A DNA stretch of 64,000 bases from Govania unica (GCF_027920805.1 NZ_JANWOI010000002.1:620001-684000); one strand, 5' to 3'; shown: positions 33,854-43,596, counted from the first letter of the stretch. Translations and numbers: made by a program. Notes: a model not told the origin generated them from the sequence alone.

Positions 33854-35034
33854 GCGGTTCTCTGCTGTTTTTGGCTTACGGTAAAACCTAGGATCAACAG
33901 TAAAAGCGCGAGAGCTGTGCATATGGTCGTTACAGCCACCGCCTGCCAGCCAATACCCTCGATCAAAATACCGGCCAGCAGGGATGTGATGGCGGATGCT
34001 CCGAACAACAGACATTCATTGACGGCCTGCACCTTGGCTTTTTCATTGGGCCGATAGCTGTCGGCCAGCATGCTGGTTCCGGCGGTATAAAGAAAGTTCC
34101 AGCCGACAGCCACAAACAGCAACGAAAAACGGAAATTTGCAAACTCAAGCCCGGACCAGGCGGTCACCCCCGCAGCCATAAATAAAAATGTGCCGAGGAC
34201 CATTACCGGCACCACGCCAACCCGTGCAATCAATGGGCCGCTCGCGAAGGATGGCAAGAACATGCCCAGAATATGCCATTGGATGGCACTGGCCGCCGTA
34301 GCCACGGTAAAGCCGCAGCCGATGATGGCCAAGGGCGCACCAGTCATCATCAGCACCATGATGCCGAACCCTGTGGCTGCGGCTGCGGCGGCCATGATGA
34401 ACACAGGCTGGCGCATGATGACACTCAATGGACGCGGCGGTGTGCTGTGATGATCCTCCACCACAGGACGCGGAAAAGGAATGGTCGATAAAACCGCCAT
34501 GGCCAGCACACCCAACAGAATGAGCGTGATATAGGCACCGGCAAAGGTCAGCGGCTCAAAGAGGGCATTGGCCTTGGCGAACAAGGTGGGCCCGAGAATG
34601 GGGGCCAGAACCCCGCCGCCCAACACATAGGCAACCGCGCGGCTGCGGTAATGATCCGGGGCAAGTTCCATGGCGGCGAAACGGTAGAACTGTCCACCTG
34701 CCTGATAGATGCCCTGCAGAAAAGCGGCGCAACAGAATAACGGAAAAGACCGTTCTGCCAGGGCCAGATAGCCAAGGGCGCCACAACCGATTCCGGCCAG
34801 CACCGCAACCAGGAAACCTGCTTTGCGGCCATGACGGCGCATGAAATGCGATAAGGGAAAGGCCGCGATCAGCGTGCCGAGGATCATGATCGAAATTGGC
34901 AGAGTGGCGAGGCCCACTGTCGGTGCGAGCATCAGTCCGGCAAGACCGGTATAGACCCCGTGGGCAAAGCCGGTCAGGGTAAACAAGCATTGCGCGAGGC
35001 TGAGAAGTGCGATGTTTCGGTGATAGATCTCCAT
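33850..35034 (-). CDS. Major facilitator superfamily transporter
   Basis: A 394-aa inner-membrane protein with about twelve hydrophobic segments and the MFS loop pattern FMRRHGRKAGFLVAV between helices 2 and 3. YRSRAVAYVLGGGVLAPILGPTL looks like the motif-C region of drug/proton antiporters. Substrate unknown. It lies 20 bp from the MBL hydrolase start and reads away from it on the same strand, so it may be the last gene of the metG block. Confidence 0.8.
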   Translation of the reverse strand: MEIYHRNIALLSLAQCLFTLTGFAHGVYTGLAGLMLAPTVGLATLPISIMILGTLIAAFPLSHFMRRHGRKAGFLVAVLAGIGCGALGYLALAERSFPLFCCAAFLQGIYQAGGQFYRFAAMELAPDHYRSRAVAYVLGGGVLAPILGPTLFAKANALFEPLTFAGAYITLILLGVLAMAVLSTIPFPRPVVEDHHSTPPRPLSVIMRQPVFIMAAAAAATGFGIMVLMMTGAPLAIIGCGFTVATAASAIQWHILGMFLPSFASGPLIARVGVVPVMVLGTFLFMAAGVTAWSGLEFANFRFSLLFVAVGWNFLYTAGTSMLADSYRPNEKAKVQAVNECLLFGASAITSLLAGILIEGIGWQAVAVTTICTALALLLLILGFTVSQKQQRTA

Positions 35035-35054
35035 TGCCCAGCCGCCCTTTTGGC

Positions 35055-35807
35055 TTAAAATTCGATCGTCATGCCGTCATAAGCTGGCTCTACCCCGGCA
35101 GGCAGCCTGGCGCGGAGTTCTTCGTAATCCATATCCCAGGTCATATGAGTCAGGATCGCGCGACGCGGCTTCACGCGGGCGATCCATTCGAGCGTGAGAT
35201 CAAGATGCGGATGAGTCGGATGCGGATCATATCGGAGCGCGTCGACGATCCAGGTATCAACCCCCTCCAGCGCCGCGAAAGCCGCGTCGGGCATGACATT
35301 GACATCGGTCGAATAGGCGATGGGTCCAAACCGGAAACCCAGTGTTGTCATGTCACCATGAAGCTGTTCAAACGGCAGGATATCGATATTTCCAACACGA
35401 AACGGGCCCTTGATTTCATGGGCATTGCAAATGGCCGGATAGCCCATTTTGCTCTCAAACACGTAATCGAAACGCCTTTGCAAAACATCAAGGGTTTCTC
35501 TGTTGCTATAGACATCGATCATGCCCCCCATGGTCTGGCTCAGCCCGCGCAGGTCGTCGATGCCATGGGTATGGTCGGCGTGATCATGGGTATAAAGTAC
35601 CGCGTCAAGATGCCGGACATCGGCGTCCAAGCATTGTTCGCGAAGATCGGGCGAGGTATCCACCAGAACGCTCGTGCCCCCATGCTCCACAAGGATCGAG
35701 ACACGGCGGCGGCGATTTTTGGGGTTTGCCGGATCGCAACGGCCCCAGACATTGCCGATCCTCGGCACGCCGCCCGATGTACCGCAGCCGAGGATGGTTG
35801 TTTTCAC
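35055..35807 (-). CDS. MBL-fold metallo-hydrolase (PhnP-like)
   Basis: A 250-aa metallo-beta-lactamase-fold enzyme. THDHADHTHGIDDLRGL is the metal-binding HxHxDH motif, preceded by SPDLREQCLDADVRHLDAV; GCGTSGGVPRIG opens the fold. The layout matches phosphoribosyl cyclic phosphodiesterase (PhnP) and its alphaproteobacterial relatives that follow tatD. The natural substrate of the latter is unknown. Its ATG overlaps the tatD stop by four bases, so the pair is coupled. Confidence 0.85.
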   Translation of the reverse strand: MKTTILGCGTSGGVPRIGNVWGRCDPANPKNRRRRVSILVEHGGTSVLVDTSPDLREQCLDADVRHLDAVLYTHDHADHTHGIDDLRGLSQTMGGMIDVYSNRETLDVLQRRFDYVFESKMGYPAICNAHEIKGPFRVGNIDILPFEQLHGDMTTLGFRFGPIAYSTDVNVMPDAAFAALEGVDTWIVDALRYDPHPTHPHLDLTLEWIARVKPRRAILTHMTWDMDYEELRARLPAGVEPAYDGMTIEF

Positions 35808-36595
35808 GCAGCAGTCTCCGCCGGTGGTGTGGCCTTTGAAAACAGACGAAAAAAATTCTCGGTGGTGATGCGGCCAAGTTCGCGCACATCAAGGCCCCGG
35901 AGTTCGGCGACCTTGGCTGCCGTATAGGCGACAAACGCCGGTTCATTCGGCCTGCCGCGATGGGGAATGGGGGCGAGGAACGGCGCATCGGTTTCAATCA
36001 AAAGCCGATCGAGCGGAATGATTTTCACGGTTTCACGCAAATCCTCAGCCGCCTTGAAGGTGACGATGCCCGAGATCGAGATATAAAAACCGAGTTCAAG
36101 CGCCACTTCGGCAAAGGCACGGCTCGCGGTGAAGCAATGGATGACGCCGGGGAAGCTCCCCTTCCCCATTTCCTCACGCAGGATAGCCGCGCAATCGTCA
36201 TCAGCGTCGCGGGTATGGATCACAATGGGCAGCTGGGTTGCGCGTGAGGCTTCGATATGACGGCGGAAGCCGATCTGTTGCAGCTCACGCGGGCTGTTGT
36301 CGTAGAAATAATCAAGCCCGGTTTCCCCGATGCCAACCACCAGCGGATCATGGGTGCGTTCGATGATCGCCTCGACACTCGCCTGATCGGTTTCGGCCTC
36401 GTGAGGATGAACGCCCACAGTGCAGAAAATGCCCGGATGGCTGTGGGCGATGGCGAGAACTTCATCAAATTCACGGAGCTTGGTGTTGATGGTCAGCATG
36501 GTGCCGACGCCGGCCGCCCGCGCACGTGCTACCGCGCCGGGGATATCATCCCGCAGCCCGTCATAATTCAGATGGCAATGGCTATCGACAAACAT
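35804..36595 (-). CDS. tatD: TatD-family metal-dependent DNase
   Basis: A 263-aa TIM-barrel hydrolase. DSHCHLNY near the N-terminus, GIGETGLDYFYDNS, IHTRDADDD, GVIHCFTAS and LLIETDAPFLAPIPHRGRPNEP are the metal-site motifs of TatD/YcfH. TatD proteins are 3'-5' exonucleases linked to DNA repair and turnover. It lies 26 bp after metG, an arrangement seen in many proteobacteria. Confidence 0.92.
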   Translation of the reverse strand: MFVDSHCHLNYDGLRDDIPGAVARARAAGVGTMLTINTKLREFDEVLAIAHSHPGIFCTVGVHPHEAETDQASVEAIIERTHDPLVVGIGETGLDYFYDNSPRELQQIGFRRHIEASRATQLPIVIHTRDADDDCAAILREEMGKGSFPGVIHCFTASRAFAEVALELGFYISISGIVTFKAAEDLRETVKIIPLDRLLIETDAPFLAPIPHRGRPNEPAFVAYTAAKVAELRGLDVRELGRITTENFFRLFSKATPPAETAA

Positions 36596-36621
36596 GGATA
36601 TTCCTTGGTCACCGTCAGAAA

Positions 36622-38178
36622 TTATAACGTTTCTTCGACTTGAATACGCGGGAAAATGCCCTGCGGCGCAGGAAGCGGCCTTCCGGACTGCAAGCGGCCA
36701 GCCTCGCCGATCTGGTCGAAGCCGCGTGCATCCTCGGCCACGCCCAGTTGATCGAGCAGTTTGGCGGATTTCTCAGGCATGATCGGCTGGGTGAGCAAAC
36801 CGACATTGCGGAGGATTTCCGCCGTCATATAAAGCACGCTGCCCATACGCTCAGGATCGGATTTCTTGAGCGCCCAGGGTTCCGACGCGGCGAAGAAGCC
36901 GTTCGCGTCGCTCACCACGCGCCAGATAGCTTCGAGCGCGAGATGGATTTCCTGACGGTCCATATGCTTGCGCACTGTCTCAAGCAAATCGGCGCTCGCC
37001 GCCTTGAGGATGGCAAGGTCGGCCTCGGTGAAGGCGCCATGCTCCGGCACCTTGGCGTCGCAGTTCTTCGCGATCATGCTCAGGGAGCGTTGCGCCAGAT
37101 TGCCAAGGTCGTTTGCAAGATCGGCATTGATGCGATTCACAACCGAGCGCTTGGAAAAATCGCCGTCCTGTCCAAACGGCACTTCACGCATGAGGAAATA
37201 GCGGACGGGGTCCAAACCATATTCCTCAACGATGGCAAAGGGATCAATGACGTTGCCGACCGATTTCGAGATTTTCTGGCCTTCGTTGGTCCACCAGCCA
37301 TGGGCGAAAACACGTTTCGGGGTGGTGAGATCGGCAGCCATCAGAAAGGCCGGCCAATAGACCGCATGGAAGCGCAGGATATCCTTGCCCACCACATGCA
37401 TGGCATTGGGCCAGAACTTCTGGAACTGCTCACTGTCCGTCGCGGGGTAGCCAAGCTCGGTGATATAGTTCGTCAGTGCGTCGATCCACACATACATGAT
37501 ATGGCGATCGTTACCCGGTACTGGCACGCCCCAGGTGAAGCTTGTGCGGGAAACCGAAAGATCGCGCAGGCCGCTTTTGATGAAGCTCAGAACTTCATTG
37601 CGGCGCGACGCCGGGAGAATGGCATCCGGATTTGCCGCGTAATGTTCCAGAAGCCGATCACCCCAGGCGGACAGGCGGAAGAAATAGCTTTCCTCCTCAA
37701 CCCATTCCACAGGCGCACCGGTGGGTGCGAGCTTTTCGCCGTTCGGGCCTTGCTGAAGTTCGCCCTCGGTATAGAAAGCCTCGTCCCGGACCGAATACCA
37801 ACCGGCATATTTGTCGAGATAGATTTCGCCCTTTTCCTCAAGCTTGCGCCACAGAGCCTGACAGGCTTCGATATGACGCGTCTCGGTGGTGCGAATGAAG
37901 TTATTGTTGGAAAAATTCATCACCTCGGCCAGATCGCGGAACCGGGCCGATACCTTGTCACAAAAGCTGATCGGGGTCATGCCGGCGGCTGCGGCGGATT
38001 TTTCGACCTTCTGGCCATGTTCATCGGTACCGGTCAGGAACCAGACGTCAAAGCCGTCAAGCCGCTTGAAGCGGGCCATGACATCGCAGGCAAGTGTCGT
38101 ATAGGCATGACCGATATGGGGCACGTCATTGACGTAATAAATCGGGGTCGTGATGTAGAATGAAGGCTTGGCAGTCAT
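36622..38178 (-). CDS. metG: Methionyl-tRNA synthetase
   Basis: A 518-aa class I aminoacyl-tRNA synthetase. It has YYVNDVPHIGHAYTT (HIGH motif), FLTGTDEHGQKVEKSA, the KISKSVGNVIDP form of the KMSKS loop, and an anticodon-binding helical C-terminus. It charges tRNA-Met in the cytoplasm. The C-terminal dimerisation (tRNA-binding) domain of longer MetG proteins is absent, which is normal for this group. It lies 29 bp downstream of holB. Confidence 0.97.
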   Translation of the reverse strand: MTAKPSFYITTPIYYVNDVPHIGHAYTTLACDVMARFKRLDGFDVWFLTGTDEHGQKVEKSAAAAGMTPISFCDKVSARFRDLAEVMNFSNNNFIRTTETRHIEACQALWRKLEEKGEIYLDKYAGWYSVRDEAFYTEGELQQGPNGEKLAPTGAPVEWVEEESYFFRLSAWGDRLLEHYAANPDAILPASRRNEVLSFIKSGLRDLSVSRTSFTWGVPVPGNDRHIMYVWIDALTNYITELGYPATDSEQFQKFWPNAMHVVGKDILRFHAVYWPAFLMAADLTTPKRVFAHGWWTNEGQKISKSVGNVIDPFAIVEEYGLDPVRYFLMREVPFGQDGDFSKRSVVNRINADLANDLGNLAQRSLSMIAKNCDAKVPEHGAFTEADLAILKAASADLLETVRKHMDRQEIHLALEAIWRVVSDANGFFAASEPWALKKSDPERMGSVLYMTAEILRNVGLLTQPIMPEKSAKLLDQLGVAEDARGFDQIGEAGRLQSGRPLPAPQGIFPRIQVEETL

Positions 38179-38207
38179 GCCCCGGAATTCCTTTATGGCT
38201 CAGTCGG

Positions 38208-39317
38208 TCAGAACCGGGTGACGGCGGCGATCTCGTTCAAGATCACGATAACGCTCTGTTTCCGGTCGAGATTGATAGCGTCAGTACGCTGAATCAGGCT
38301 GGTGCTCTTTTCCCACACCTCGATCCAGGGATCAAGGCCGGCCATACCGGCGAGCCGGGCGAGCACCTCGGCTTCTTCAGGAATGGCGGTGATCATGGCT
38401 CCGCTCGCCGCCCGGGCGATCCGGCCAAGTAATCCGCCGAGCAAAAGCCCGAAGATCGCATAATTTTCGTCATTGCCCTTGCCGGTGACAAGCTCCGCAA
38501 GCTCAAGCACGGCGCGTGGCGCCACCTGCGGCATACCGCCAAGGTAATCCAATAGCTTGCGATAGAGCGTCAAGCCGTTCGCCGCCGCAAGCCGAAGGGC
38601 CAGGCCGGGGCTGCCTTCCGCAAGACGGGTCAGCAGCAGCCGGTCGCGTTCGGGCAGATCCGGACGACGCAGCGCCAGAAAGGCATTGACCGAGGATTCC
38701 TCAAGCGGCCGCAACACCAGGCGGCGGCAGCGTGACTGGATCGTTGGCAGCACCCGCCCCGACGCATGGGCCAGCAGGATCAGAACGGCGTTGGCCGGGG
38801 GTTCTTCGAGCACCTTCAGAAGCGCGTTGGCGGCGTTGCGGTTGAGTTCGTCGGCACTGTCGACGATGGCCACCCGCCAGCCGCCCTCGGCCGAGGTTTT
38901 CGAGAAGAAATTGACCAGTTTCCGCACATCATCGACAACGATTTCCGTGCGCATGGCACCCTTGTCGTTCTCGCTGCAGGCCACGGACATGAGGTCGCCA
39001 TGGCTTCCGGCGGCGATGCGCTGAAAAACAGGATGATCGGGCGAGAGATCAAGATTTGTCGGCAATGTGGGGGGCAATATGTCACCAAACAGCCCGCCGT
39101 CAGCATCCACCGGGGGATTAGCCAGCAGAAACCGCGCCATACGAAAGGCCAGAGTCGCCTTCCCTACCCCTCGCGGGCCGGAAATGAGCCAGGCATGATG
39201 CAGCCGACCGCTCGCATGAGCAGACAGAAAAGACGTTTCGGCTTCGTAATGACCGAGCAGATCGCTCGATTTTTGCGGTAAACCGGCGCCGATTTCTATG
39301 CTGGCAGTGTCGACTAT
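38208..39317 (-). CDS. holB: DNA polymerase III delta' subunit with apparent ATA start
   Basis: A 369-aa clamp-loader subunit. The first ATG in the frame is at 39140, but that would remove the Walker A region: the upstream codons read LHHAWLISGPRGVGKATLAFR, the expected AAA+ N-terminus. The frame is open back to a TAA at 39336-39338. Between them there is no ATG, GTG or TTG in a credible place. ATA at 39317 has AAGGA eight bases ahead and would begin M/I-VDTASIEIGAGLP. The C-terminal domain is a normal delta' helical collar. Either a rare ATA start, or a point change of ATG. It lies 18 bp after tmk. Confidence 0.85.
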   Translation of the reverse strand: MVDTASIEIGAGLPQKSSDLLGHYEAETSFLSAHASGRLHHAWLISGPRGVGKATLAFRMARFLLANPPVDADGGLFGDILPPTLPTNLDLSPDHPVFQRIAAGSHGDLMSVACSENDKGAMRTEIVVDDVRKLVNFFSKTSAEGGWRVAIVDSADELNRNAANALLKVLEEPPANAVLILLAHASGRVLPTIQSRCRRLVLRPLEESSVNAFLALRRPDLPERDRLLLTRLAEGSPGLALRLAAANGLTLYRKLLDYLGGMPQVAPRAVLELAELVTGKGNDENYAIFGLLLGGLLGRIARAASGAMITAIPEEAEVLARLAGMAGLDPWIEVWEKSTSLIQRTDAINLDRKQSVIVILNEIAAVTRF

Positions 39318-39335
39318 GGTCGTTATCCTTCTGAG

Positions 39336-39977
39336 TTAAGACAGCAGCGCCTGACGCGTTTCATCCCACAGCCGCTCTGCCACCAGCTCGATAGATGGGG
39401 CTGCGTCTATGATCCGGCAACGGTCGGGTTCGCCAAGCGCTATATCCAAGAACGCCTGACGCAGCCGCTCGTGAAAAGCATGGCCCATGCGTTCGTAGCG
39501 ATCCTCATTACCGGGACGGGTCTGGGCACGTGGTAAGGCGGCTGCAACCGGTAGGTCGAGCACAAACGTAAGGTCAGGGAGAAAGTCGCCAATCGCTAGC
39601 CGGGTCAGATCATCAATAAGCGGAACCCCAAGCCCCTGCCCGATCCCCTGATAAGCGCGGGAACTGTCAATAAAGCGATCCGACAGCACCCAGATGCCGC
39701 GTTCAAGAGCGGGTTCGATAAAGCGCTTTACATGTTCCGCCCGAGCCGCCGTATGCATCAGCGCTTCGGTCACCGGTAACCAGCGATCGGTCGCGCCTGT
39801 CACCAGCAGCGACCGAATGGCTTCGCCCGACGGGGTGCCACCGGGTTCGCGGGTGACAAAGACTTCAATGCCGTACTGTTCCAACCGGTCGGCGAGCAAG
39901 CGGATCTGGGTCGATTTCCCCGTCCCCTCGCCGCCTTCAAAGGTAATGAAACAGCCGCGTTCGACAATTCTGGTCAT
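39336..39977 (-). CDS. tmk: Thymidylate kinase
   Basis: A 213-aa P-loop kinase, normal length. FEGGEGTGKSTQ holds Walker A, VTREPGGTPSGEAIR is the DRx/LID-type region, and VLSDRFIDSSRAYQG is the DR motif. It converts dTMP to dTDP. Start ATG at 39977 lies one base after the TGA of the carboxypeptidase gene (the frame extends 26 codons into it without a better signal), so it depends on coupled translation. Followed by holB, as in many bacteria. Confidence 0.95.
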   Translation of the reverse strand: MTRIVERGCFITFEGGEGTGKSTQIRLLADRLEQYGIEVFVTREPGGTPSGEAIRSLLVTGATDRWLPVTEALMHTAARAEHVKRFIEPALERGIWVLSDRFIDSSRAYQGIGQGLGVPLIDDLTRLAIGDFLPDLTFVLDLPVAAALPRAQTRPGNEDRYERMGHAFHERLRQAFLDIALGEPDRCRIIDAAPSIELVAERLWDETRQALLS

Positions 39978-39978
39978 A

Positions 39979-41169
39979 TCAGTGGGCTGGTTTGGCAGCA
40001 GTGGATTTGGCCGGGCCCCAGATGAGCTGGCTGATGGCTGCGCTGACACGGCCAAAACCGCTCAATTCTCCGATGGCGGCACCGGCCACCAGGGGGAATT
40101 CCTGATTGGCATGGTCAGGAACCGAGACGACGATTTTGCCGACAACCTGACCTTCTTTGAGCGGCGCGGCCACCGGGCTGTCATAGACAACCTTGACCTT
40201 GAGGTCCGAACGGTCAAGCCGTCCCATCAGCACTTTCACATCGCGGTCGGCCACAAGCGGCACGGTGTCCTGATCGCCAAGCCAAAGCGGAGCTTCCTCA
40301 ACCATCTGGCCACGTTCAAAGAGCTTGTAGCTTTTGAAATTGTTGAAGCCGTAATTGAGCACGCGCTCTGATTCCTTGGCCCGTTCGCTCATAGAGGACA
40401 TCCCGGCAATGACCGCGACAATGCGGCGGCCGTTCTGGATGGCCGACAGCGTCACGCCGTAACCGGCTTCATCGGAATGGCCGGTTTTGAGACCGTCCGC
40501 ACCCGGAACAACACCCAACGTTGGGTTCCGGTTGCCTTGCTTGACACCCGAATAGACGAAGCTCTCTTCCTTGAAATAATGATAATATTCAGGGAAATCG
40601 CGGATAATGCGTTCCGACAGGGTCGCGAGATCGCGCACTGTCACCACATGCTCGGGGTTAGGCCAGCCGCTCGCATTGACGAAATGGCTGCCTTTGAGGC
40701 CGAGTTCCTTGGCTTTCTTGTTAAGCCAGACCGCGAATCCTTCTTCCGACCCACCAAGACCTTCGGCGATAACGTCGCAGGCATCGTTCCCGGATTGAAT
40801 GACGATACCGCGCACCAGATCTTCAATGGTCGGACGGTCGCCGACATTGAGGAACATGGTCGACCCCTTGTTGGCCCGCCATTTGCGCCAGATTTCCTCA
40901 CTCACCGGCAGGGTGTCGGTCAGCTTGAGCGCGCCCTTTTTCAACTGCTCGAACACGATATAGGTGGTCATGAGCTTGCTCATGGACGCCGGATGGATCT
41001 GCACGTCGGCGTCTTTTTCAAACAGCACCGTGCCCGTATCCATATCGATCAGGATCGCGTTCTTGGCCGTGGTTTGATAAGGCGGCGCAGCCAAAGCCGG
41101 CACAGAAGTGGCGGCTAATAAAGCAACGGTCAGGCTAAAGGCGGCGCGGCGAAATATATATAGCGACAT
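39979..41169 (-). CDS. D-alanyl-D-alanine carboxypeptidase (PBP5/6 type)
   Basis: A 396-aa low-molecular-weight penicillin-binding protein. Signal peptide ending SVPALAA, then the SxxK active site SMSK, SGN in QSGNDACDV, and KTG in LKTGHSDEAG, followed by a C-terminal beta domain. It trims the last D-Ala of peptidoglycan side chains in the periplasm. ATG at 41169 (AGGA upstream) is used; an earlier ATG at 41190 has no ribosome site. First gene of the dac-tmk-holB-metG block. Confidence 0.93.
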   Translation of the reverse strand: MSLYIFRRAAFSLTVALLAATSVPALAAPPYQTTAKNAILIDMDTGTVLFEKDADVQIHPASMSKLMTTYIVFEQLKKGALKLTDTLPVSEEIWRKWRANKGSTMFLNVGDRPTIEDLVRGIVIQSGNDACDVIAEGLGGSEEGFAVWLNKKAKELGLKGSHFVNASGWPNPEHVVTVRDLATLSERIIRDFPEYYHYFKEESFVYSGVKQGNRNPTLGVVPGADGLKTGHSDEAGYGVTLSAIQNGRRIVAVIAGMSSMSERAKESERVLNYGFNNFKSYKLFERGQMVEEAPLWLGDQDTVPLVADRDVKVLMGRLDRSDLKVKVVYDSPVAAPLKEGQVVGKIVVSVPDHANQEFPLVAGAAIGELSGFGRVSAAISQLIWGPAKSTAAKPAH

Positions 41170-41245
41170 GAGCGCAGATGATCCTGTCATAAGCGGCGAA
41201 AATGGGCGTCAAGTGACCCAAGGGAGAATAACCAATTGAAACAGA

Positions 41246-42160
41246 TCAGTCGACAACGATCCGGGCATTGCCATGACCGCGCGCGACAACTTGACTGAGA
41301 ACCGCGTCGGCCTCGTCCATGGAACTCAGCGGGCCGAGGCGCACACGATACAGCGTCTGCCCGTCAGCCCGGTTCACGGGCACAGTCTCGACCGCGCTGA
41401 TGACCTGCAGCAAAGCAGCAAGGCGTTGGGCGTTTTCAGCGGCGGCGAAGGCTCCGGCCTGGACGAAAATATGCTCGCCCTTCTTGATCGGCACCGGGGT
41501 CTGTGATGGCTGCATGATTTCGATCGCAGCAGTCGGCTGCTGGATACTGGCCTGAGAATAAGTGGTGGCAGGCGGCGGATCGAGCGGTTTGGCCTCGATT
41601 GTCGCCACGGCAATCTCGTCCCGCGGCACGGCCACCACATCGGGACCGATTTGCTTTTCCTGGGCCTTGGCCTGCATGATTTCGGGTGAATTCTGGTCAG
41701 GCGCGATCACCTGCACCCGCACCTGTGTGGTGCCGGTGCCGTGGAAGCCAAGCAACTGGGCAGCGCGACGCGACACGTCAATGATGCGGTCCTTGGCAAA
41801 CGGACCGCGATCATTGATGCGTAAGATAAGAGACCGCCCGTTCTCAAGATTGGTGACGCGGACATAGGTCGGCAGAGGCAAAGTCGTGTGGGCTGCGGTC
41901 AGGGCATTCTGGTCATAGTTCTCGCCATTGGCGGTCGACTTGCCATGAAAGCCCGGACCATACCAGGAGGCCACGCCAGTTCTGTCATAATCCGGCTCGG
42001 CCTTTGGATAGTACCAGCGACCATTGATCTGATAGGGCTTGCCGATCTTTGCTCCCGACAGGTCAGGAGCCTGCGACTTTTGTGGTGTTGTAGCGCAGGC
42101 TGCCAACAGAGCAGCGATCGGCAAAACGCCGCCGATCAGACGAATGATAGCCCAACCCAT
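41246..42160 (-). CDS. rlpA: Septal ring lytic transglycosylase RlpA
   Basis: A 304-aa lipoprotein: lipobox LLAAC near residue 22, then a double-psi beta-barrel (GVASWYGPGFHGKSTANGE ... INDRGPFAKDRIIDVSRRAA) and a C-terminal SPOR domain (HIFVQAGAFAAAENAQRLA) that binds denuded glycans at the division site. RlpA cleaves naked glycan strands in Pseudomonas; in other bacteria it may be structural. The lipobox Cys places it on the outer membrane's inner face. It lies 76 bp upstream of the dac gene and 30 bp after mltB. Confidence 0.93.
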   Translation of the reverse strand: MGWAIIRLIGGVLPIAALLAACATTPQKSQAPDLSGAKIGKPYQINGRWYYPKAEPDYDRTGVASWYGPGFHGKSTANGENYDQNALTAAHTTLPLPTYVRVTNLENGRSLILRINDRGPFAKDRIIDVSRRAAQLLGFHGTGTTQVRVQVIAPDQNSPEIMQAKAQEKQIGPDVVAVPRDEIAVATIEAKPLDPPPATTYSQASIQQPTAAIEIMQPSQTPVPIKKGEHIFVQAGAFAAAENAQRLAALLQVISAVETVPVNRADGQTLYRVRLGPLSSMDEADAVLSQVVARGHGNARIVVD

Positions 42161-42190
42161 GGTTCCGTATGTCCCCTAAGCCTACTGGAT

Positions 42191-43288
42191 CTAGTCGAGA
42201 TCCTTGAACTGGTCGGACAGCAATCCGACCGCAATCGCGTAATAATCCGAACAGTTATAGCGCAAGAAAACGCGGTAGTTGGCGTAGGCGAGAAATGCCC
42301 GGCCGTCAACCCCGTCCGGTTGTGCGAGGCTGGCGGGAACCTTGGCGCGCGGCAGCTCCTTGCCATCGCCATCAGCGACGCCATACTGGCCCCATTCCGT
42401 TACGGTCATGTTGCCCTGATGGTTCTTGACGCCGCAACTACGGGCAGGTGGCTGCAACTTGCTGGCGACGAGCTTGTCCTTGATGGGCTTGGACAGAATG
42501 ACTTCACGGCCCCAGTTCTGACCATTCGCCCAGCCGGTGGACTGGAAGTAATTGGAGATGGAGGCAAAAACATCGACCGGAGTGTTCCAGATGTCTCGGC
42601 GACCGTCTTTATTGAAGTCGACGGCATAAACAAGGAAGCTTGACGGCATGAACTGCGGCTGGCCAAGCGCCCCGGCCCAGGATCCGGTCATCTGTTCCGG
42701 TTTGATATGGTTGTCGTTCGCGATCTTCAGCGCATTGAACAGCTCGTTACGAAAATACTCCTTGCGGCGCGAGTCATAGGCGAGCGTCGACAATGACTGG
42801 AAGACATTCTGACCGCCGGTGAAGCTGCCATAATTGGTCTCGATCCCCCAGATGGCGACGATGAAGCGCGGCGGCACACCGTAAACGCGGGACACCTGCT
42901 GCAATTCCTTGCGGTAGGTCTTCATCATCTCCCGCCCCTTGGCGATCTGCGCGGGGGTTATGCGTTTTGACAGATAAGTGTCAAGCGTCTGCTTGACCTC
43001 TGGCTGATTCTGGTCGGACTTGACGACGGTATCGTCGAACTTGACGTTGGCGAAGGCAGCCTCGACGATTTGCGGACGAACACCGTCAGCAAGTGCTTCG
43101 GCCTTGACCTCCTTAAGCCAGTCGGCAAAGGCCTGACGCGGCGGAGCCAGGGGCGCTGCGGGAGTCGCCGGGGCGGCAACGGGCCCGGCAACTTTTTTCG
43201 GGGCTTCGGTCGCGCACCCGGCCAACACGGCCAGTGTCAAAACAGAAATCGCAATGCGAACGAAGGGTAAGCGGGAGGTTGGGCGCAT
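42191..43288 (-). CDS. mltB: Lytic murein transglycosylase B
   Basis: A 365-aa exported enzyme with lipoprotein signal LTLAVLAGC. The GH103 fold is marked by FIVAIWGIETNYGSFTGG (catalytic Glu), VFQSLSTLAYDSRRKEYFRNEL and GSWAGALGQPQFMPSSFL. It cleaves peptidoglycan glycan strands to 1,6-anhydro ends. An upstream ATG pair (43300, 43336) is possible; 43288 gives a proper lipoprotein N-terminus but has only a weak ribosome site. It heads the cell-wall block. Confidence 0.92.
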   Translation of the reverse strand: MRPTSRLPFVRIAISVLTLAVLAGCATEAPKKVAGPVAAPATPAAPLAPPRQAFADWLKEVKAEALADGVRPQIVEAAFANVKFDDTVVKSDQNQPEVKQTLDTYLSKRITPAQIAKGREMMKTYRKELQQVSRVYGVPPRFIVAIWGIETNYGSFTGGQNVFQSLSTLAYDSRRKEYFRNELFNALKIANDNHIKPEQMTGSWAGALGQPQFMPSSFLVYAVDFNKDGRRDIWNTPVDVFASISNYFQSTGWANGQNWGREVILSKPIKDKLVASKLQPPARSCGVKNHQGNMTVTEWGQYGVADGDGKELPRAKVPASLAQPDGVDGRAFLAYANYRVFLRYNCSDYYAIAVGLLSDQFKDLD

Positions 43289-43596
43289 TAATGGGACCAT
43301 ATATTGGGGGCTACATCTAGATATAAATGCGGCCAATAATCATAAGGATTGTACTATTCTGGCTATTCCTAACGGAAAGTCCAGTATTTGCTGAGGCGTT
43401 CGCAGCCTATCTTATTTCACCTCCCTAAGACCAGCATTCACCACGTCGTCATAAATTAGTCACAGCTAGGAAAGCTCAAGCAAACCGACAGATTTAACAT
43501 GTATCACCCAAGGTTTTTTGCTAGAATACCGACGCATTTCATATGAACCGATGACATGGGGTCATCCCCTGCCAGTCCTTTTTAAAGGAGGCGGCA
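43289..43596. other. Intergenic region between mltB and the TPR gene
   Basis: 308 bp between divergent genes. It is AT-rich, with a small GGGG-TCAT-CCCC hairpin near 43559-43570 just before the plus-strand ribosome site (AAAGGAGG at 43585). I see no gene and no clear promoter hexamers. Confidence 0.4.

Noticed and set aside
36640-38163. 507-codon frame opposite metG
   Set aside because: It is the antisense frame of a clearly conserved synthetase and has no domain of its own.
38208-39140. holB starting at ATG 39140
   Set aside because: This would delete the Walker A motif, which is encoded just upstream in the same frame.
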